Part shown: one piece after another, positions 45,952 to 58,203 of the stretch
Position numbering within the stretch: the first letter of the stretch is position 1
How the letters are laid out: every line of letters begins with the position of its first letter
Origin: Siphonodentalium dalli
Taxonomy: Eukaryota; Mollusca; Scaphopoda; Gadilida; Siphonodentaliidae
Direction of reading: 5' to 3'
Length of the DNA: 64,000 nt
NCBI GenBank assembly: GCA_032622095.1
Contig: CP136064.1
Coordinates: 264,874,165 to 264,938,164, forward strand
The notes under the pieces: model-generated
What the model was told of the DNA's origin: nothing
Database searches by the model: none
What the model saw: only the letters and a program-made list of their open reading frames with translations
Translations under genes and position numbers: made by a program

Positions 45952-46450
45952 TTAAAGGTACGGTTGGCCTTGGCGGTGGGTATCCTGTGAAAATATTTCC
46001 ACCCGTCAAAAACCGCCACAAACAGAAAGAACATCAACATGTAGACAGACTTTGTCCGTATACAAATAAGAAATATCACATAAACAGTATGTTATTGTCA
46101 TATGTTTGACCATTGTTATGTAAACAAAAGCATTAAAAGTAACTTTTCTGGTGTTTGTTTATATTATGGTAAACATAAAGAGCGTTCTTTGTTGGTGAAT
46201 TCCTGGTATGGGACTAATAAAGAGCGTTTATGCCATTTGTGTGTGATTAGCCAGTAGCATTGTGCTGTCTTCTGTAACACAACCAGGCTCTTGCTTAGGT
46301 AAAATATAGTAAATCTTTATGATAACATGCTGTTTACGCGATGGTCATGGTATATATGAACGAAACTGTATGCGTTTTAATGTTGTTCTGTTTACGGTGA
46401 TTGGAACAAATATGAATATTTTCGACAACTAAGGCCTCACGTGCCTTTAA
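45952..46450. mobile_element. TTAA-bounded MITE, AGG(T/C)ACG...GGCCTT family
   Basis: TTAA at 45952-45955 and 46447-46450. The left end reads AGGTACGGTTGGCCTTGG and the right end, reversed, AGGCACGTGAGGCCTTAG. About 500 bp, with no ORF. It is another piggyBac-like non-autonomous family. Confidence 0.72.
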
Positions 46451-47139
46451 AGAGGAAATATGCACTATGCAGCACCCCGCAACTGACAATGATAACTGTT
46501 GTCTGTATTATAAAGTTACTTCATTGCGGAAAACGTAAACATGACTGACTGTTACAGTGCGTGTTTATTAACAATACATATATCACTGAAGGAATATTTA
46601 TAATTAAAAGAAGAAAGTTTGGATGATTTTTCAGCTGTAGCCATGCATCGGGAACGCATCGGGACACTTTAACTTTAATGACGATGGTTACAATGCGTAT
46701 ACCATGAGCTGAGATAGACACGGAGTTTTTACCATCATTTATATATTGCAAACATATACAAAAGAGTCGATATCCCGAGATGGCGTGGATGATGAATCCC
46801 CAGGCTATTCAACAAGCTGTAACATCAAGGCGATCCTAGTAAATTTAGTTATGTATTCAAGTTAACGCAAATGAACCCTGTTGTGTGCGGTCGCGGTTAT
46901 ATGTCTACTCTGGTCACGCTCTCCACCGTACACAGCGAATACGGCAGAATCGACTAAGCAGCGGAACATTTGTCAATAGGAGAGCTTTGAGATCGATCAT
47001 TCATAAAATTCATGGCTTCAAAGACGTCGGCATTAACATTCAACAAACGATACTATTTAAGCTGCGTAGTATCATTTCTTGATTATTGTTTGGGGCCATT
47101 GGGACTTCGCATCACACACTATAAATGTAGTCCAGAATA
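46451..47139. other. No gene supported
   Basis: An Arg-rich 65-codon frame at 46885-47082 is open but matches no family I can name. Confidence 0.4.
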
Positions 47140-47400
47140 AAGTTAAACGGACGTGGCTCATTCGAGCTTCCGAATTATGTCCTTCGTAATTTGGAAGGAG
47201 GTACCTTATAAGATATGTACCCAAATACACAACATATTAATATACCGGCTTCATAATAGTATGCTCTGAAAAATACATGCCATGATCACATGCCATTTAC
47301 AATTTTTCGCACATAAATGAATCAAACGCGCTTTATTGGAACCATATCAGGAATAGACTAACACGGAACTCTATTTTTCTGTTCCAGTGCAAATTCCACT
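47140..47400 (-). repeat. Dispersed repeat, reverse copy of 39400-39900
   Basis: GGCTCATTCGAGCTTCC, TAATTTGGAAGGAGGTA, TATACCGGCTTCAT and ACATGCCATGATCACATG are the reverse-complement counterparts of words at 39640-39900. Confidence 0.65.
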
Positions 47401-47904
47401 ATTTCCCTTTTTTATTTTTGGTGAAAACTTTATGATCACGCATCCCAGTGCACAGACAAAGTGCACTCTGCACTCTTAACAATATTGCAGTCTCCAGATA
47501 AAATTAGTTTAGCAACCTTTTGCGTCAGTTTTTTTAAAATAATGCAACAAGTATTATGCCTTTCTAAATTACATTAACATGGCGACTCAGTCGCTTCTAA
47601 CAGTATTTAAACTGTTTGAATGTTAATTGAGTTCCGTGCGCCGTCGTGATTGCTGGATCTAAATATATCATTATGTCACAACAACAAAGATATGAATGAT
47701 ACCGAATTAATATGTCATTACATTACAACAACAAAGATCTAAATGATACCGAATTATGTCATTACGTCACAACAAATATATGAATGAATTAGTGCGACAT
47801 TTATTTTGAATCATATTGTGCAATATGATTTTAAATTACCCCTCTTATCGAATTCACAAAACTCAAATCCACATCCAACTACTGTAGTTAAACATAACTA
47901 TAAT
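47401..47904. other. No gene; short AACAACAAAGAT repeats
   Basis: Around 47680-47790 the motif TCACAACAACAAAGAT...AATGATACCGAAT is repeated about three times. Nothing else is seen. Confidence 0.5.
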
Positions 47905-49765
47905 ACTAAATAATACCAATTCTTATATAGCGCTTATTCCCGTATTGGGCCCTAAGCGCTTTACGCGAGAAATAGACATTTAAAACAAGAATAAACAACT
48001 TATGAAATACATTTGATAAATGAGGCACCGTTTATCCTTTGCTTGATTCCTCGGATAGTTGCGTTTAAATAGGTGATTTTATAATGATGACTTGAAATCG
48101 GGCAATGAACTAGAGTCCAGAACGAATAGCCTTTCGCAACGAAATCCAGATGTTAGGACAAGCAGCATGAAAGCCCGGTCACCGAGCGTAACACGGTTAG
48201 TGTCTGGATGTGTATATTAGAAGGGCTGCTTCCTTAGAACGCACATTACGACTGGGAACTTATGGGTAAATGAAATAAGCTCAGTCATGTATGGTGTACT
48301 GGTGTCCGAGCTCTTCCTCCTTCTGTATGCGAATGTGGTGCCTTTTAATGGAATCCTAACTACAATTAAACAGGCAGCCAGTGTAACTCTGATATGGGAC
48401 ACTACACTGTATCCTGCCTAACATAATTCTGTCCGCAAAGTTTGGAGGTGTTGTTACCGCGCAAGTTGATAATCGGGAACACGAAGCAGAAGAGAGTTGC
48501 ATTATAGTTCAATTTAGTGATGACGACGGAGACGGCCATTCTTTTTGCAGCTTCAATTGTGAGGTAACGACGAATCCGACCAATCCACCGAAGCTCGAAG
48601 ATGAATTTGCAGAGATGGTCAATTTGTTTTGTCATAGAAGTGTCCGATCGAGGTTTACACCGAGATTCTTAATACATTTGGCAAGATGATGGAATGACCA
48701 TTTAATTCAATCTTAGTAATGTTCAAGGCGTGGATGATTAATGGTTTAGCATATCATATTACTTCCGTGTTTTCGTCATTGAGTCTAAGTCAGTTTGAAG
48801 TAATCCAATCCTTAACAGCTATAATACAACGTTTGATAGCCGCTGCAATAATTGTGTCGTCATCAGGTTGGCCAGAAAAGTACAGTTGTGTCACAAACGT
48901 ATGAGCGAACCGAGAGTATGGGTCCAAGGACTCACCCTGGGGGCACACCGAATTCAATGGTATTACACTTGGATAGTTGGCTTCCAATGAGAGCCCTCTG
49001 TCGGCGGTCGGTGGGGTAGGAAGAAAACCACATGACTGTTCCAGATATGCCATACAACAGTTCAAGCCGCCGCAGTAGAATTGTATGATCAAGCATATCA
49101 AACGCCGCACTCAGGTCCAGTAGATAAAGAATATATGCAAGTCCATCGTCGCACACACGTAGAAGATCGGAGGTGATATTGATCAGGGCAGTGTCTCTGT
49201 GTTTTGTCCCGTGCGATAGGCTGACTGACAAGGTCCCACATAGTGTTGATGTTCGTGTGACTTTTCGGTTGGAACAAAACTACTTTCTCCAAAAGTTTGG
49301 ACATAAAATGTAGGTTGGAAACAGGACGAATGTGCTTAAGTATACTGGGATCCAAAGACTTCTTTTTTGATAAGGGTAATGACGATTTCTTTAAAAGAGG
49401 TACAGGCACACCATCTTCGTCGAGTGAAGAGTTGATAAATTCGATCACCACATCAATATGCTTAACGATGAGATCGGTGGGAATAGGATCCATAAGACAT
49501 GTTTTTGGAGACGAAGAAAGAATGGTTTTCTACATCTGATCACACCTTACTGGCTCGAACGTACACAACTTGTTTCCATCAAATGAATCCTGCGGAAGGT
49601 TGGAAGCGTCAAGCTCGGAACGAAGGTCTTCGATTTTGTTTACAGAAACAATCACCAAAAGGAATCACGAAACTCGCGCTGTGAAGAGGCAGTGGCTTAG
49701 ATTTCTTGTCACTCAAATCTTTGCTGATGGCATAGAGTCTTAGATGATTTGCATTATTGTATTGG
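47905..49765 (-). pseudogene. LINE C: CR1/L2-like ORF2, C-terminal half and 3' end
   Basis: Minus-strand relic readable over several frames. From its 5' side: LRLYAISKDLSDKKSK, then VNKIEDLRSELDASN, SSSPKTCLMDPIPTDLI, SLDPSILKHIRPVSNLHFMS, motif A LLDLSAAFDMLDHTILL, IEFGVPPG (motif B), and TQLYFSGQPDDD just after the catalytic box. The YADD position reads FAHTFV, so the RT is dead. Further on come STPYMTELIS and GDRAFMLLV ... SSLPDFKSSL, the usual CR1/L2-type C-terminus. The 3' end contains the common AAGCGCTTAGGGCCCAATAC and AAGCGCTATATAAGAA words and stops near 47905. It is 5'-truncated at or just beyond the 75-bp repeat next to LINE B. Confidence 0.82.
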
Positions 49766-49840
49766 GCCGTGTTAATAGTAATTTCTGGCGTCAGACGTCA
49801 TCTTATCAACTGTATTGCCTTTGTTTTGTTAAGTATAATA
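49766..49840 (+). repeat. 75-bp direct repeat, left copy (target duplication of LINE B)
   Basis: Identical to 62598-62672 at 73 of 75 positions (differences in GTT(A/G)ATAGT(A/C)ATTT). It begins GCCGTGTT and ends TTGTTAAGTATAATA. It abuts the 3' end of LINE B, and the right copy abuts the 5' break of LINE B. Confidence 0.88.
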
Positions 49841-52220
49841 TATATTACTTTATTCCTCCATGATGAAGAGCAGATCTATTTACATAATATTAAATACAAG
49901 TATACGTTATGAGATATGATATATACACAAAGCAAAGAGCTGAGATTGTTCAGGTGAGTGTGAGTGATCCATTTTTGAAAAGGGAGCACACATTCAGCAG
50001 ATAAGTAGCAGTATCGATTATCAGGTAATGTACATTATATACACAGCTGTGGTATATTGCGTTTGTGACACTTCCAAGAAAGAAAGACACGAGATCTGCA
50101 ATCGGGAGCGAATAAAGGAAGATGAATGTATTCACGCCATGGCGGTCGAATATCACATCCCAGAGGTGGTTACGCATGTTGGTCACAACCAAGGAAGAGC
50201 ACTCGAATGTGTGTATAATCTCGTTGTTGTATGTGTTCATACACATTTGGCACAGACTGTTGTTGTTGGGGTACGTAGTTTTGTTTAGTAGGCGGGCCAT
50301 GTTTTTGAGCTCAACAGATCTATGGCGATTAGCACCAAGCAGATACCAGACGTTCCAGCTTTCAAGTGGATCAGAGTGACATTTTGCGACGAAATGAAAG
50401 CACTGTTCGTTGTTGATAGAAAGAGACCAGTCTTTCCTATAAACTTTCCGAATTCTATCGTTCACGATTCGTTTCCATTCCTTTTTTCCAGAGAATATGC
50501 CAGTGTCCAAGAAGTTTGTTAGAAAGTGTAATATATTGTACCTTCCAAGAATCGCGAACACATCATTCACAAATCCCGTAACTGCACGACCATAAAGTAT
50601 ATGTCGATATACTTTACCCAAAAACAATTTCAATGCAACCTGATGGGTGGGTGGAAGATGGATGAGATTTCCAAGAAATTTCAGCTTTTTTATATGGATT
50701 TCCCTCTCAATATGCAGAACACCGACGAGGCCCAAGGCTACATTTGTCCGTGTGCGAGATGGGAGTTCTTGAATGCATGTGCTTCACACACGTTCTGAGT
50801 GATTTATCTCTCCATTGGATGGCACACGCATTATCGAGCGGCATGAGTTCTGAGCCAAACAGAGCTTTCGGAAGTGCGACTGTCTTGAGCAATTTGGATA
50901 CAACACAAGGAGAACTGTTCTTTGTGATCGTCTTTCCAGCAAAACCAAAGTATGTCTTGCGCAGTTTATCAGCCATTTGCGTTCCGCGTAGAGTGGATAT
51001 CGAGAATTTCCCTTGGAGAATCCCAAGATGGACGCATTCAGTGTCTTCTGTTAAGGTGTTAGAACCAAGCTTACACACTCTGTTAGATGAAGTGTACTGA
51101 CTGCGAGACTCGTTAAAAACAACAACCGACTCTTGCTACACGAGAACGTGAAACGCCATGTTACACTGTAGCGATAGCAGGACTGGTGTCTAGCATAATG
51201 TCCAGTTCTCGTTTGCTGAGTGAAATAACGGATATATCGTCGGCTGTTGTAAGGGCTGCACACGATACTCCATGAAGTACGAGACCCTCGTTTAGCGCAG
51301 ATAGTTCTTTCAGCAAGTCGTTTATGTAGGCGAGATATAGAAACGGCGAAGTTACAGGTCCTTGGCGGGTTCCTTGTGATATAGGAAAGCATCAGACACG
51401 CAGTTGTTGTGCAGTACACGCTTGCCGTGGATCACCAGTTTGCTAAGCTTAAGCAGAAGACCAGCGTGGCAAACTTTGTCGAAGGCCTTCTGGGAGTCAA
51501 GAAAACACACATAGGCATTCGATCCCATGTCAGATGCGTCAAATAGTGCTTCTTGTAGAATAAAGGAGGTAATTGTGCCGCCCACCCCTCTCTGAAATCC
51601 ATTCTGTTGTCCGCAAGGAAATTTATTTGTCAGAGAACTGCTGAGCAAACGGTTCAGGAGAACCCCCTCGAAGACTTTATATATAATCGAAAGGAGCGTT
51701 ATGGCCCTATAGCTATCTGGACTATCTGCAGGTTTAGGTTCTCCTTTGAATAGAGGGATGATTAAGTCCACTTTCATTGCCGGTGGAATGTGCTCCAGAG
51801 ACTGAATTCCATTGAAAAGAACACGAAGAGCACCCATTGTCGAATCTGGAGCTAACATCAAATGTTCGTTCACAATAATATTGTCGAGTCCTCCTGACTT
51901 GTTGCGCTTGAGTGATCGTATTACACCGTATATTTCGCTCATTGTTACTGGATGAGAAAGGTTGGACTCATTGTAGTGTTCGTGTGAAGTAAACAGTAAT
52001 GAATCAAGCTCTGACTGAACTTGATTTGCAAATATCGCAGACTCGTGTTGGTCCTCTGAGAACAGATCGGCGAAATATTTCATCCAACCCGACAAAATGT
52101 TTGAAGGATCCCGTTGAACACCAGCGCCGAAATTGATTGCCGTGGACGGTACTGATACATGAGTTTTGTTGGCATTGATAGCTTTCAGGAAGGAATTATT
52201 ATCGTGTTCTACGAATATCT
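49841..52220 (-). pseudogene. LINE B, 3' half: RT and C-terminal domain
   Basis: The same kind of element as LINE A but a different subfamily. From 52220 leftward it reads DNNSFLKAINANKTHV, SGWMKYFADLFSEDQ, RNKSGGLDNIIVNEHLM, DSYRAITLLSIIYKVFEG, motif A FLDSQKAFDKVCHAG, and after a deletion and frame changes motif C TTADD (51237-51251). The C-terminal frame 49950-50735 ends in a zinc-type cluster CQMCMN ... IIHTFEC. Several frameshifts and an internal deletion after motif A show it is inactive. About 110 bases of 3' tail with GGAATAAAG reach 49841. The 5' half of the same copy lies 9.3 kb to the right. Confidence 0.85.
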
Positions 52221-52378
52221 TTAAAGGGGCACTTTGATTATTGCGATATAACCAAGATGCGGGCCCCGTTGGTTCAGAGTGCCCGGATGAAGATAATTAA
52301 TCGAGTGTGCTTCTCACAGTACGAGCTAACTGCATGGCCTCCTAATAGCTATAGCCTGATACCGGAGTACGATGCGTA

Positions 52379-52466
52379 TGTCTCTTTGGAAAGCAGACGA
52401 AATTCCTAAACGATGTACATCTGTTAGGAATTTCGTCGGCTTTTCAAAGAGACAGGCTATTTGGCC
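52379..52466. repeat. Hairpin in the insertion
   Basis: GTCTCTTTGGAAAGCAGACG and AAATTCCTAA pair with TTAGGAATTTCGTCGGCTTT and TCAAAGAGAC around a 13-base loop; one arm carries minor mismatches. Confidence 0.88.
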
Positions 52467-52935
52467 ATGCGTTTGTCACAACAGACCTGTTTCTTGCGTG
52501 CATGCATAATTCGTGTTTTATTGATAGTAATGATGAAAAGAGTAATGGCTTGTATTAATCGAATAATATAAATGAAGTTAGTTTGCCGCATCGTAATCAG
52601 GATGGACTTTATTTTACCTGCAGCTACGGACTGTTCATTCTTGAAAGTGCAGCCTATACTCGTATAGTAAAACTCGAAATTATGCTTTCAAGATTCATAT
52701 CAAGGCGACGTCCAGACGCGGGATGTTGGTCAGTTTCTGTGCCGAGGCTAGGGACGTACATTAGCGATGGCGGGGTTGTTGACGGGGTGTCACGCGTGCA
52801 AATATATACATGTAGTGACATTAGCACCAACCTTTACTAATAAAAATAAATTGAGTTCGTGTGTCTGTCCGGAAAAAGGCGACAAAACGACTTAACCCCT
52901 CTGAAAATGTGGACATAGGGTGATATCATACACGT

Positions 52936-54945
52936 AACCCGGGGATTAAGGGCGCTAATAATGTTTATGACTTTGGCTATATATAGGCGATCAAACGGAG
53001 TGGCAGATCGGCAGATTAAAAAAAAATCGAAATGTTTTTGAATTTGGGAATAGATTTTTACAATTTGTTTTGCTTCATCCTATTTTATGGATGTTAGTGT
53101 TGAAGACTATTATAATATTTAAGGAAGGGGCAGTCCTGTCAACAAATTTGGTATTTTGAAAATAAATTGATTTTGAAGCCATTTTCACCAAGCTTGGTGT
53201 TATTTCTTTAACATGGGGAATTTGACCCTAAAAATAATATAATAAAAAAAATTCCCGGACCCCTGTGTCTTATATATATGTACTTTTAGTATTATGACCA
53301 ATTTGTGCCAGGGGCCAGTGGTAGTACTATTCATGTGTGTTTCCGAATACGTTGTTCGAATAATAGGATTATCTTTATTTGTGGCTGAGACATGAGAAGC
53401 TGCATAATTTGATAAATAAAACGCTATTTCAGAATGAATTTTAGCTCAAGCTGCTGAACATGAAAATTCAAGTTGAGATATTGCCAATTTTCCATGGGTT
53501 GGTATCCATCGCCAGTGGTTTCCGAACATAAGTACGTCCGTCGACAATTTCCATTGGCATAGGCTACAGGTTGTAACTTTGGTCGGATCATTATGAAATT
53601 AGGCATGACTGTTGGAATTGGTATATAACATATAGATTGGGAACGAGTCATTTTGTGGGCCAGTCGGCAAAAACATGCATCATATATCTCAAATTTCAAT
53701 CTATATAGTATACGGGCTAGATTCCGCCATGCACCGAAAGCGTCAAAATGTGCGATATTAGCGCATGTTTCGGCGCGACAAAACGTGCGCCGTAACGACG
53801 CACATTTTGTCGCTTTCGGCGCGTTACTAATGGCGCACTTTTTGTCGCTTTCTGCGCGTCGAAACATGCGTTAATATCGCACATTTTGTCGTTTTCGGTG
53901 GCGGCATCTAGCCCGTATACTATATATAGATTGAAATTTGAGATATATGTTTCCTAATGGCGCCGAAAGCGCCATTAGGAAATGGTCCTAATAGTATTCC
54001 ATACCAATGATATTCCAACCCGGGGATTAAGGGCGCTGATAATGTTTATAACTGTTGCTATATATAGGCGATCAAACGGACGGGCAGATCGGCAGATTTT
54101 TTTTTGGAATTTGGGAATGGATTTTTAAAACTTGTTTTGCTTTATCCCATTTTATGGATGTTAGTTTTAAAGACTATTATACTATTTAAGGAAGGGGCAG
54201 TCCTGTCAACACATTTGGTATTTTGAAAAAATTGTGATTTTGAAGCCATTTTCACCAAGCTTGGTGTTATTTCTTTAAAGTGGGGAATGTGACCCTAAAA
54301 ATAATATAATAACAAAAAATTCCGGACCCCAGGGACCCCTGTGTCTGATATATATGTACTTTTAGTATTATGACCATTTTGTGCCAGGGACCGGTGGTTG
54401 TACTATTCATTTGTGTTTCCGAATACGTTGTTCGAATAAATAGGATTATCATTATTTATGACTGAGACATGGGAAGCTGCATAATTTGATATGTAAGACT
54501 CTATTTCAGCATCCATTTTAGCTCAAGCTGCTGAATATGAAAATTCAAGTTGAGATATTGCCAATTTGCCATGGTTTGGTATACCCATCGCCAATCACTG
54601 TGGTTTGCGAACATAAGTACGTCCGTCGACAATTTCCATTGGCATAGGCTACAGGTTGTAACTTTGGTCGGATCATTGTGAAATTTGCCATGACTGTTGA
54701 CATTGGTAACATGTAGATTGGGAACGAGTCATTTTGTGGGCCAGTCGGCAAAAACATGTATCATATATCTCAAATTTCAATCTATATAGTATACGGTCTA
54801 GATTCCGCCATGCACCGTAACGACGCACATTTGTCGCTTTCGGCGCGTTACTAATGGCACACTTTTTGTCGCTTTCGGCGCGCACCGAAAGCGCCATTAG
54901 GAAGTGGCCATAATAGTATTCCATACAATTGATATTCTAATGCAA
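52936..54945. repeat. About 1.08-kb tandem duplication containing GCGCC palindromes
   Basis: AACCCGGGGATTAAGGGCGC starts copies at 52936 and 54017, a period of 1,081 bp. Both copies share GGAAGGGGCAGTCCTGTCAA, AAGTACGTCCGTCGACAATT and a GCGCCGAAAGCGAC block like that at 19205. In copy 1 the GCGCC block is enclosed by inverted arms of about 48 bp (53676 onward and 53905 onward); copy 2 has lost the right arm and much of the block. Short frames are not genes. Confidence 0.88.
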
Positions 54946-55129
54946 TTATTATGCTGATCGCCTCATCATTCTTTGTGTCTGGCGAATTACAATTCATGCT
55001 AATGGCAGACATTTGTATATGGCGCTATCACAACGATCATGACATTTGGAACTTATTCCCTTCCCTATATATATATTCCTTATTTTCAAAAATGTCGCTT
55101 TCGGCTGACTTGACGGCATGGGTGTGTGG

Positions 55130-55303
55130 CCCGCCCCAAATACCACATAGAAACACCCCGACCTCCACCCATCACCCCCCGCGGGTGGTACCACCCCGAG
55201 GGGTGAAAATTGGGTATGGACCATTTTCGAGAATGGTAAGGATTTCGATCGATTTAACGGAATGTGTGGGTGGCCCGCCCTAAATACCACCTAAAAACAC
55301 TCC
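55130..55303. repeat. Short direct repeat, GTGGCCCGCCC type
   Basis: GGCCCGCC(C/T)(C/T)AAATACCAC with AAACAC(C/T)CCC occurs at about 55130-55165 and 55268-55303, enclosing a GGTGGTACCACC palindrome. Confidence 0.65.
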
Positions 55304-55370
55304 CAACCCAAAACATATAATATATGGGAGGCCAAATTCACATTTAATAATGAATTGCCACATATTGTGC

Positions 55371-56022
55371 TTAAAGGGGTACTGTACACAAAGATAGGCG
55401 ATTTTTTTATTTACTCCCATTGAAATAACTTTCAAGTTAGATTGTGTTCGTGTTATATGAGTTTCGTATAAACCTAATTTAGCTAAGAAAATATTGATCT
55501 TGGAAACAAAAATATTACGATTTCAAACTACGCGCCATGTGTTTGACCTTCACCGGAGAAGACGCAGCTCGCAGGAAGAACCGGAAGTTCATTGCTCACA
55601 GCTTCGATTGATGCATTCAATCTCTTCCATCGAACAATCTCACTCCCTATAAAATACTTGACTCTTTATGACTCTTGTTTCTTTCTCCCTGTTTTCCGAA
55701 TCGGTTATAACGGGCCTTCTTTTGCAGGTAACATGTTTTGTTTGCAACTCAATAATGTTCGCGAACGGCCGTCGATAAAAGACACGCAGCAGATGCGATT
55801 TCAAGAACGGTAACTCGTAATGGCATAATTCTCCATTTTATGAATCCAGCCATAAATGAATTTATATTAAATAATTCAATTTTACTTTTACGATAGCCTA
55901 TTACCCGGAACGTTTTCAGTAGACATCGTCGACTCAAATTAGTTATTTTATAATATAATATTCATATTAGATCGCTATTGTCACCGGGAATTTATTGAAA
56001 TTGGGGTACAGTACCCCTTTAA
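55371..56022. mobile_element. TTAA-bounded MITE nested in the TIR element
   Basis: TTAA at 55371-55374 and 56019-56022, with inverted termini AGGGGTACTGTAC and GTACAGTACCCCT. The flanks rejoin as TGTGC-TTAA-GCGCAA, one of the CTTAAG palindromes of the host element, so the MITE used that palindrome's TTAA as its target. Confidence 0.85.
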
Positions 56023-56436
56023 GCGCAAATAGGGCATTTACGCTTAAGCGTAATTAATTACGCTTAATTGCGCTTAAGCGCAATCAATTGCGCTTAAGCG
56101 CAATCAATTGCGCTTAAGCGTAATTGTGACTACTATCTAACCTACCCATAAACTATTAGCATGACCTGGTGTATCACCTAGCAACACAAGATGAGCATTG
56201 GGCTAATTTTGACCTGTACTCAACAGTCAAACTGTGAGTATGTGTTCAACAAGGAGAATCCCCTAATTACATATTATCAGCATCCCTCTATCCAAAGAAT
56301 TGATGTCGCCTTCCCGGAACTCTAGGAATGTTTTGTATGATGTTTTTAATGTATTTTTGCACAGATTTTAGCCTTTACTATGGTAATATCCTATACATGC
56401 ATGCTGTGTCACTGCATGAGGGCTTTCTTTCCTCAT

Positions 56437-56582
56437 ACAGTGATGCTCTATTTAATCGACTTCTTAACCACAGCAGAATTATGGGTAACTTTTCAGGATT
56501 TAGTCGGAAATATGGCTTGTTGCCATTCATCGAAAAGCTCTCTGCTGTGGTTAAGGAGTCGATTAATTAGAGCATTACTGTA
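56437..56582. repeat. Hairpin with about 40-base arms
   Basis: ACAGTGATGCTCTATTTAAT and CGACTTCTTAACCACAGCAG pair with CTGCTGTGGTTAAGGAGTCG and ATTAATTAGAGCATTACTGT around a 64-base loop, with a few mismatches. Confidence 0.88.
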
Positions 56583-57203
56583 TGGTTTACTTATTGACTT
56601 AAATCAGGGGGAAAAAAACCCTATTTTCATATTATCAGCATCCCTGCAGCTGATCCCTGTCCAAAAAATGGTGTGTAATTACTGGAGCTTTGGTGTCTCA
56701 GTCCTGAAGCTCTAGTTTTTCTTATTAAATCAGCAGCTCTTGCACAAATCTATAGTATTTCCATGATCATATAGTGTGAATGTGGTGTCACCGAGGCTTG
56801 CTTCCCTCATATGGTGTGCCTGTATACTCGAAAATTTAAGAAAATCAATGTCGCCCCGACTAATACAGAAAGTAATGCTATTGCAAGTAGCCCCAACTAA
56901 TATATACCGAAGATAATATAATGCTATCACGAATCGCTCCAACTAAAACAGAAGGTGAGACTATTGCGAGTCAGCCATTTTGATAAAGAAGTTGGGCTAG
57001 CTCCCTACCCATCCAAACCAATGAAACCAAGAAGTGACATGTCAATAGGAGTTAATGCTAAGTTATGGAGAAATCTATTTATTCACCAGGGGTGTTTTGT
57101 TACATATAACCATGAATTGCGCTTAAGCGCAATTAATTACGCTTAAGCGCAATGATTGCGCTTAAGCGCAATTGATTATTAAATGTGAATTTGGCCTCCC
57201 ATA

Positions 57204-58203
57204 ATAATAGCTTACTAGAGACTGGGACTCATATAATATATAATAATATATTAGTCCCAGCTACATGTAGGTAGAAATGTGAACAGTAGATATCCTGAGA
57301 TACAAACAATATATATTATTGATTGTTTGATTTTCCAACCAGTATTTAGTGGGGGGAATGTGTTGTTTTTAGACCAACAGCAGTATATTCTTCTACTTTT
57401 GGTCCAAAGTTTGGTCGGAATGGCTATCGGTTGAACAATTTAGGTTTAGAGGGTGTCAGGTTGGACATTTCAGTTGGAAATGTTTGAGGTACCATTTGGA
57501 AAATTCAACTGGGGGGGGGGGGGGGTGCAAAGTAGTATTTCGAGAACATTTGACTTTGGTCTGGTTCAAGGTACGTACATTTGAAAATGTCAAGGTGGAC
57601 AAACCCAAGTTTCCCAACCACCCACCAATGGGGACCATCTACATGTAGCCACCTCCCCGGTTATAAGGTATAAGACACATTGGCTACATGTATGCGACTA
57701 GAGATCTCCATTGTGGGGGGGGGGGTCTCCAACGATAACTTACTATTATTATCACAGCTCCCAGTTAGTGGCCAAGACATAAATGCTATTCTCTCCAGTC
57801 AATTATTTACCAGATCGACATACTTCTAAGTTAGGAATGAAATAGACAAGACAAGAGAAAAATGTAATCCTGTCCATTTTGGTCAATACATGTAGGCGAT
57901 CACTACCATAAATATGGTAATATAATTTTTTGCCTCAAGGCGACATATCATATTTCTGAATGCCATGCTACATGTAACTAAATATGAAATGTTCCAGATA
58001 CCATAAAATCTCTTACAGGTACCGGTACTTAATCCGATCAGAGGGTCCCCATATAATCACATTCCAACAACAACATTTTTTGAAATGACGCTTCAGTTTT
58101 CAGAATCTAATAATTGCCCAAAAATAATGAAAAGCACCATCAACTATAGTATAAAATTGCACAAAACCTGTTATTTATCAACATTTTGTTCAACGAAATT
58201 TTA
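57204..58203. other. No gene; poly-G runs and a small hairpin
   Basis: G runs of 15 (57511-57525) and 11 (57715-57725). CTGGGACT...AGTCCCAG hairpins occur near 57223-57265 and 58600-58643. Confidence 0.5.

Larger units (their letters stand above)
55323..57203. mobile_element. TIR element rich in GCGCTTAAGCGC palindromes
   Basis: The ends are inverted repeats TATGGGAGGCCAAATTCAC and GTGAATTTGGCCTCCCATA, followed inside by ATTTAATAATGAATTG and its reverse. Near both ends are clusters of the palindrome GCGCTTAAGCGC with AATCAATT or AATTAATT spacers (56035-56130 and 57115-57175). It holds a nested MITE (55371-56022) and a hairpin at 56437. Without the MITE it would be about 1.2 kb. No transposase is seen. 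Confidence 0.75.

Noticed and set aside
46885-47082. Arg-rich 65-codon frame
   Set aside because: It has a faint resemblance to LINE ORF leaders but no motif firm enough to call.
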